Below, piece by piece: positions 60,820 to 64,000 of a stretch of 64,000 nucleotides of DNA (positions are counted from its first letter, which is position 1; each line of letters begins with the position of its first letter). The DNA lies in the NCBI GenBank assembly GCA_009823395.1, contig CM020501.1:24780861-24844860 (forward strand). The letters run 5' to 3'. The translations under genes and the position numbers were made by a program. The notes below the pieces were generated by a model that was not told where the DNA came from, did not search any database, and saw only the letters and a program-made list of their open reading frames with translations. The stretch is from Thamnaconus septentrionalis. Lineage: Eukaryota > Chordata > Actinopteri > Tetraodontiformes > Monacanthidae.

Positions 60820-63465
60820 TTCATGTTAAATCAGCAGCTTCATGAGAAGGGAGAAGTTAAACTATTCATTTGCACTATGTTTATATACATATATATACAC
60901 ACACACACACACTTTATAATGTGTATATACTGTACATTTGTATTTAATTCACTGCTATGTACTCTAGTTGGATGGTAGCTGTATTTCGTTGCTGTGTACT
61001 CAAACTACGGCCGGGGGCCATATGCGGCCCATTAAGCTATTTAAGCTGGCCTGCTGAAACTTGAAGAAATTCTATTAATAGTCAGTCATAAAATAGCTGT
61101 ATTTCACGCATGTTTTCAGTGTTTTCAATGTCATTTCAATAAAGAGCTAAATATCGTGGGGCTTCAAAGACACTCATTTTGTTGTAACTTTGCTTTGGTT
61201 CATTTTCAATTGACAAAATGCCATGCAAGTCTATGGGGTCAAAAGTCAACTTTGTCCTAGAGACATGGGGCCACTTGCAGGTTCATCGGGATCCCTCAAG
61301 ACGCAGCCATGTCAAATTTGGTGCTTCTAGGTAACCCTCTAATTCCAGCCTTATCGGTAACCCTAATGCCATGCAAGTCTATGGGGTCAAAAGTCAACTT
61401 TGTCCTAGAGACATGGGACCACTTGCAGGTTCATCGGGATCCCTCAAGACCCAGCCACGTCAAATTTGGGGCTTCTAACCCCAAATTTGGGGTTGGGGGG
61501 CATGAAAAATTTTCTTTCTCCAAGGTGGGGCGTGACAGAGAAAGTTTGAGAACCACTGCATTAAAGCAACATGTTTTCCACATATCCCATGATATGAGTT
61601 TTCCTCCTATGAGGTGGCTCACCAAAACACTCCATCCATCTGCTGCTGCTCCGGCCCCTCTAGCACATTTCAGAACGCATGGTGACCCCACCAGTCAAAA
61701 AGTTTGCCCGGCCCTGGTTGAGAGCTAAATGCTACTCTAACACCAACGTGTTTCTGAGGGGACGACTATTGGCTAACCCTAACCCTACCCCACCTGCTCC
61801 AGCAGCTGCCTGAGCCGGTGCAGCTGCGACTCCAGCTGCTTGTTGTGGTCCTCCAGGATCTGCATGCGCGCCTCCAGCCGCCCCTTGTGCTGCCGCAGCA
61901 GCTTGGCCTCGGCGATGAGCTCGGCGTCGCGGGTGCTCTGCGGCGACGCCGGCAGCAGCTCCGGCGGCGACGGCAACGGCGACAGGCCCTTCCTGTCGTG
62001 GGCCTTCTTCAGCCGCTCGTACTCAGACTGCAGCTTCCTGCGGCGAGAGAGCGAGATCGGGAGAGGGAGAGGGAGAGGGGTGGGGTGGGGGAGGGGGGTT
62101 AAAAATAGAGTTGCCAACCGTCCCTTAAAATACAGAATTGCCCCGCATTGGACAATGAAATGGTGCGTCCCGTTTTTCGGAGTTGTCTTGAACGTACATT
62201 TATTTTCAACGCAAACTCACGTTTGTTTCCATAGAGTTTGCGTTCAAAACCGTAATCTACGTAGCTGCAGGCAATACCACTGCGCAACCCATTCGCAACA
62301 ACTGCGTACTGGCTGCATGGAGTAGGCTTTGTAAAAGCCATTCACACCGCACTTTAGTGATTGTTGTGTGAAGATATGTTAAACTAAAAAAATTCAATAC
62401 AATTTAAACATTCAGTTTATTTCTAATGTCTTTTGCTCACAAAGCAGTTCAAACTATGTGAACCATAGACTTTTGAAACCCTATTTTGAGTTATGATTCA
62501 CCACTACTGGTGAGCCATGACCCCGACCACTGCGGGAGGGAGGCCTCCTTTATTTTTCTGAACGACAGTTGGCAACGCTAGCTTCTTCCATTTGCCATAT
62601 GCTAATGTTAACAAAAAGAAAAAAAATCTGGTAAGATTAGAAAACTTGTAAATCCTGAATTTCTTGGAGGAGCTACTGTGATATTTTTTGTCAGCATTAG
62701 CATACAGCAAATATTAACCAACAATTTTGAACTGCGATCATCAACACTTTTTCAAACTGACCAAGCTAGATCTTAGCTAGCTGTGTGCTAGTGCTAACAG
62801 CAAATCCCTGTAGCTCCCCGGCTAAAAATTCATGCTAAGATAAAAATGCTAAAAAAAAAAAAAAAAAAAATGCTAAGCTAATGCATTGAGCGACACGATT
62901 AAAGCTAAAACGACGATTAAGCTTTTCAATCCGGCTCGCTGAACTTGAAGAAATTATATCAATAGAATAGAATCGCCTTTACCTTTATTGTCATCGCACT
63001 ACAAGTAGTTAAAACGAAATTGCAGTTTTGAGATATATTGCACCCTATTTTAAAAAAGAAAGATCTCAAGGAGCTATAAGTCATAAAGTCAGTTAAGTCA
63101 GTAAAGACATTTTAATAGATCTAATTGCAATGCTTAAAAAGTGACAGTGTGCCAGGAATATTAATAGTCAGTCAGTCATTAAAGCTGTATTTCATCCATG
63201 TTTTCAGAGTCGTTTCAATAAAGATCTAAACACTGTGACACTGATTTTGTTGCAACTTTGCTTTGGTTGTTAGGGTTGGTGTGGCGTTTTAGCCCCGCCC
63301 ACTGACCTGTTCTCCTGCTCCAGGTCGTTGAGAACCCTCTCCAGCTCTCCCTTCTCCTCCGTCTCCATGGAGATGAGGATCTGGGCGGGGCTGCGGGGCT
63401 GGCTGAGAGGAGAGCCTTGGTTCAGAGACTGGCAGTAGTGCTGGATCAACATGTGCTCGTCATCG
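54270..63465 (-). CDS. dmd: dmd (dystrophin) 3' end, exons 74-79 equivalents
   Basis: The last exons of dystrophin, which links F-actin to the dystroglycan complex at the membrane. Exon 74 (159 nt) reads [20 protein letters not shown] and [11 protein letters not shown]. Exon 75 reads [40 protein letters not shown] and [18 protein letters not shown], the coiled coil that binds dystrobrevin next to the syntrophin-binding region. Exon 76 reads [20 protein letters not shown]. These match dystrophin rather than utrophin or DRP2. Exon 77 ends [16 protein letters not shown], and exon 79 reads [20 protein letters not shown]. The 3' UTR carries blocks close to the human DMD 3' UTR as recalled. Exons 1-73 lie beyond the right edge. 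Phases agree throughout. Confidence 0.95.
54817..55057. mobile_element. hAT-like short element, family E, in the dmd 3' UTR
   Basis: It starts near cggcgtttctcaactggtgg and ends gcggttgagaagcactgc. Flanking 8-mers CTTCGGGG and CTTCGGGA match at seven positions. Inserted into the dmd 3' UTR, so it would be in the mature mRNA. Confidence 0.7.
56167..56212. repeat. (CA)n microsatellite in the dmd 3' UTR
   Basis: About 23 CA units on the plus strand, (UG)n in the mRNA. Confidence 0.95.
56833..56954 (-). CDS. dmd: dmd exon 79 equivalent, coding part
   Basis: It encodes [39 protein letters not shown] and stop. This is the frame that mammals reach only when exon 78 is skipped; human reads [20 protein letters not shown], as recalled. 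Acceptor ctcactcag follows a CT repeat. The tail extends several residues past the mammalian end. Confidence 0.95.
57020..57475. repeat. Three-copy tandem repeat of about 150 bp in dmd intron 78
   Basis: The unit starts taatgctaatgttagcgtgg and includes tgatggtagcac and gatgctaacttgc. Copies begin near 57028, 57174 and 57341, with growing differences. Confidence 0.85.
57540..57870. mobile_element. Pair of LINE 3' tails in opposite orientation
   Basis: One reads tttattagtcccacattggg (about 57561), the other tttccccaatgtgggatcaa taaagg (about 57829). They look like short 3' ends of a fish LINE in opposite orientations. Confidence 0.4.
58024..58053 (-). CDS. dmd: Candidate dmd exon 78 equivalent (microexon)
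   Basis: On the minus strand a strong CT tract (about 58057-58092) leads into three closely spaced AGs, then a short segment ending GTGAGAG|gtcaga. Using the first AG gives a 30-nt exon that keeps frame, reading [10 protein letters not shown] between SFPHSQ and GPSVGSLF; this resembles the mammalian RGRNTPGKPMRE. Using the second AG gives 26 nt and an in-exon TGA (GGRRGHP then stop). Not provable from sequence alone. Confidence 0.5.
58458..59004. mobile_element. hAT-like short element, family A, diverged copy
   Basis: It matches the 18208-18703 element: caaggatgtcaaacac at one end, cctccagacagaacagtgaa inside, and ccaatgtttgacagcaa at the other. No target duplication is visible. Confidence 0.65.
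60253..60290. repeat. (AAG)n microsatellite
   Basis: About 12 AAG units in dmd intron 77, (CUU)n in the transcript. Confidence 0.95.
60345..60434 (-). CDS. dmd: dmd exon 77 equivalent
   Basis: 90 nt (human 93). It encodes [29 protein letters not shown], ending one base into a codon at G|gtgcgt. Confidence 0.95.
60555..60594. repeat. (GT)20 microsatellite after the exon 76 donor of dmd
   Basis: Read as (CA)n in the transcript, starting about 10 nt after the donor. Confidence 0.97.
60605..60719 (-). CDS. dmd: dmd exon 76 equivalent
   Basis: 115 nt, phase 0 in and 1 out as in human. It encodes [38 protein letters not shown]. Flanked by GU repeats upstream and CA repeats downstream in the transcript. 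Confidence 0.96.
60741..60816. repeat. (CA)n microsatellite before the exon 76 acceptor of dmd
   Basis: About 31 clean CA units from about 60754 plus CGCA-type units; read as (UG)n in the transcript, about 34 nt from the AG. Confidence 0.97.
60997..61720. mobile_element. hAT-like short element, family B, split by an insert
   Basis: The halves 60997-61213 and 61561-61720 together make one family B element. The intervening segment is a separate tandem duplication. Confidence 0.65.
61216..61515. repeat. Tandem duplication (148-bp period) inside a hAT element
   Basis: Two units begin atgccatgcaagtctatggg at 61218 and 61366 and stay nearly identical for over 100 bp. Confidence 0.85.
61794..62037 (-). 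CDS. dmd: dmd exon 75 equivalent (coiled coil)
   Basis: 244 nt. It encodes [20 protein letters not shown], then the invariant leucine-zipper-like stretch [39 protein letters not shown]. Donor CAG|gtgggg followed by several G runs. Confidence 0.97.
62038..63306 (-). other. dmd: dmd intron 74
   Basis: No exon seen. It holds two pieces of a family B hAT element (about 62925-62960 and 63155-63270) separated by a segment from about 62961 (gaatcgcctttacctttatt, gtcatcgcactacaagtagt) that looks like a LINE 3' tail insertion. Confidence 0.6.
63307..63465 (-). CDS. dmd: dmd exon 74 equivalent
   Basis: 159 nt, the same length as human exon 74. It encodes [53 protein letters not shown] (UG)-rich tract precedes the acceptor gcttgcag. 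Donor AG|gtcagt. Confidence 0.97.
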
Positions 63466-64000
63466 CTGCAAGCAAACACGCACGCACGCACACGCACACA
63501 CACACACACACACGATAGGCATTCATATGCGCACGCACACATGCGCGCCCGCACACAGAGACACACACAAGGATGGAGAAAAAATAAAGAAAAATCAGCA
63601 AGTGAATGAGTTCTGGGTGGCAGAGGAGTCAGGACGGCACCACAGAAGAAGAAGAATCGAACAGAGGGGAGGGGCAGAGAGAGGAGCACGGCGGAGAGCC
63701 ATCGCACTGGCTTTTGTATCAGGTTGTCGCTTATTTTATTTGTATTATACAACACATGCAGCGCTAACACTAGAAATCCCAGAATGCTCTGCTGGGGTTT
63801 TGGCACCTCAATCCCGACAGCACGTTCAGTTGAAGGATATACTTAATGCTACGTCATTGGTTAATTGTTGTTATTTTATTTTTAAATGTATTATCAGCAC
63901 TTGGAAAAAGGCGACTGTTGACATTTAAACAGGAAGGCTGCAGATAAAAGAAGAGCCACATGAATTTTATTTAAATTTTATTTATTTTGATGTGTTTCTT
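63466..64000 (-). other. dmd: dmd intron 73, partial
   Basis: Begins with a UG-rich tract in transcript sense (about 63475-63513). No exon 73 equivalent was found before the window edge. Confidence 0.6.

Noticed and set aside
61772..61793. Telomeric repeat
   Set aside because: Only about two to three TTAGGG-like units; not an interstitial telomere.

Overview
The window is vertebrate nuclear DNA, almost certainly from a teleost fish. Long microsatellites, several families of short hAT-like and other inverted-repeat elements, a tRNA-derived SINE and LINE 3' tails sit in fairly compact introns, and the multi-exon genes read as orthologues of known vertebrate genes. All gene assignments rest on reading exons by eye and on remembered family sequences; no database search was made. 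The species cannot be named.

Three genes lie head to tail, all on the minus strand. (1) hecw2 occupies 1-25 kb: 31 coding exons were assembled with consistent splice phases, giving about 1535 residues of a HECT-type E3 ubiquitin ligase with a C2 domain, two WW domains and a catalytic Cys near residue 1503. Its 3' UTR appears to run off the left edge. A GC-rich block with a donor-like site near 36 kb is a candidate for an upstream non-coding exon. (2) gtf3c3 occupies 38.5-53.3 kb: 19 exons, about 952 residues, the TPR subunit of the RNA polymerase III factor TFIIIC. (3) The 3' end of dmd (dystrophin) occupies 54.27-63.47 kb: exons equivalent to mammalian 74-79 and a 2.6-kb 3' UTR.

Between 25 and 38 kb there is no convincing protein gene. 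That stretch holds repeats, a few regulatory-looking motifs and the GC-rich block. Introns throughout carry at least five recurring short element families: two hAT-like families with 8-bp target duplications, a third hAT-like family, a TTAA-bounded family, and a family starting GCTGCGTTTCCAT. There are also a SINE, Tc1-like remnants and LINE tails.

The most interesting observations concern RNA processing. The dmd C-terminal exons are built so that the long C-terminal frame, which mammals use only when exon 78 is skipped, appears to be the only well-formed one here. Seven splice acceptors across the three genes have (UG)n tracts at or just upstream of the AG, while CA tracts lie downstream of three donors. 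dmd exon 76 is flanked by complementary GU and CA repeats. gtf3c3 uses one GC-AG intron, and several mobile elements end within about 10-45 nt of splice sites.
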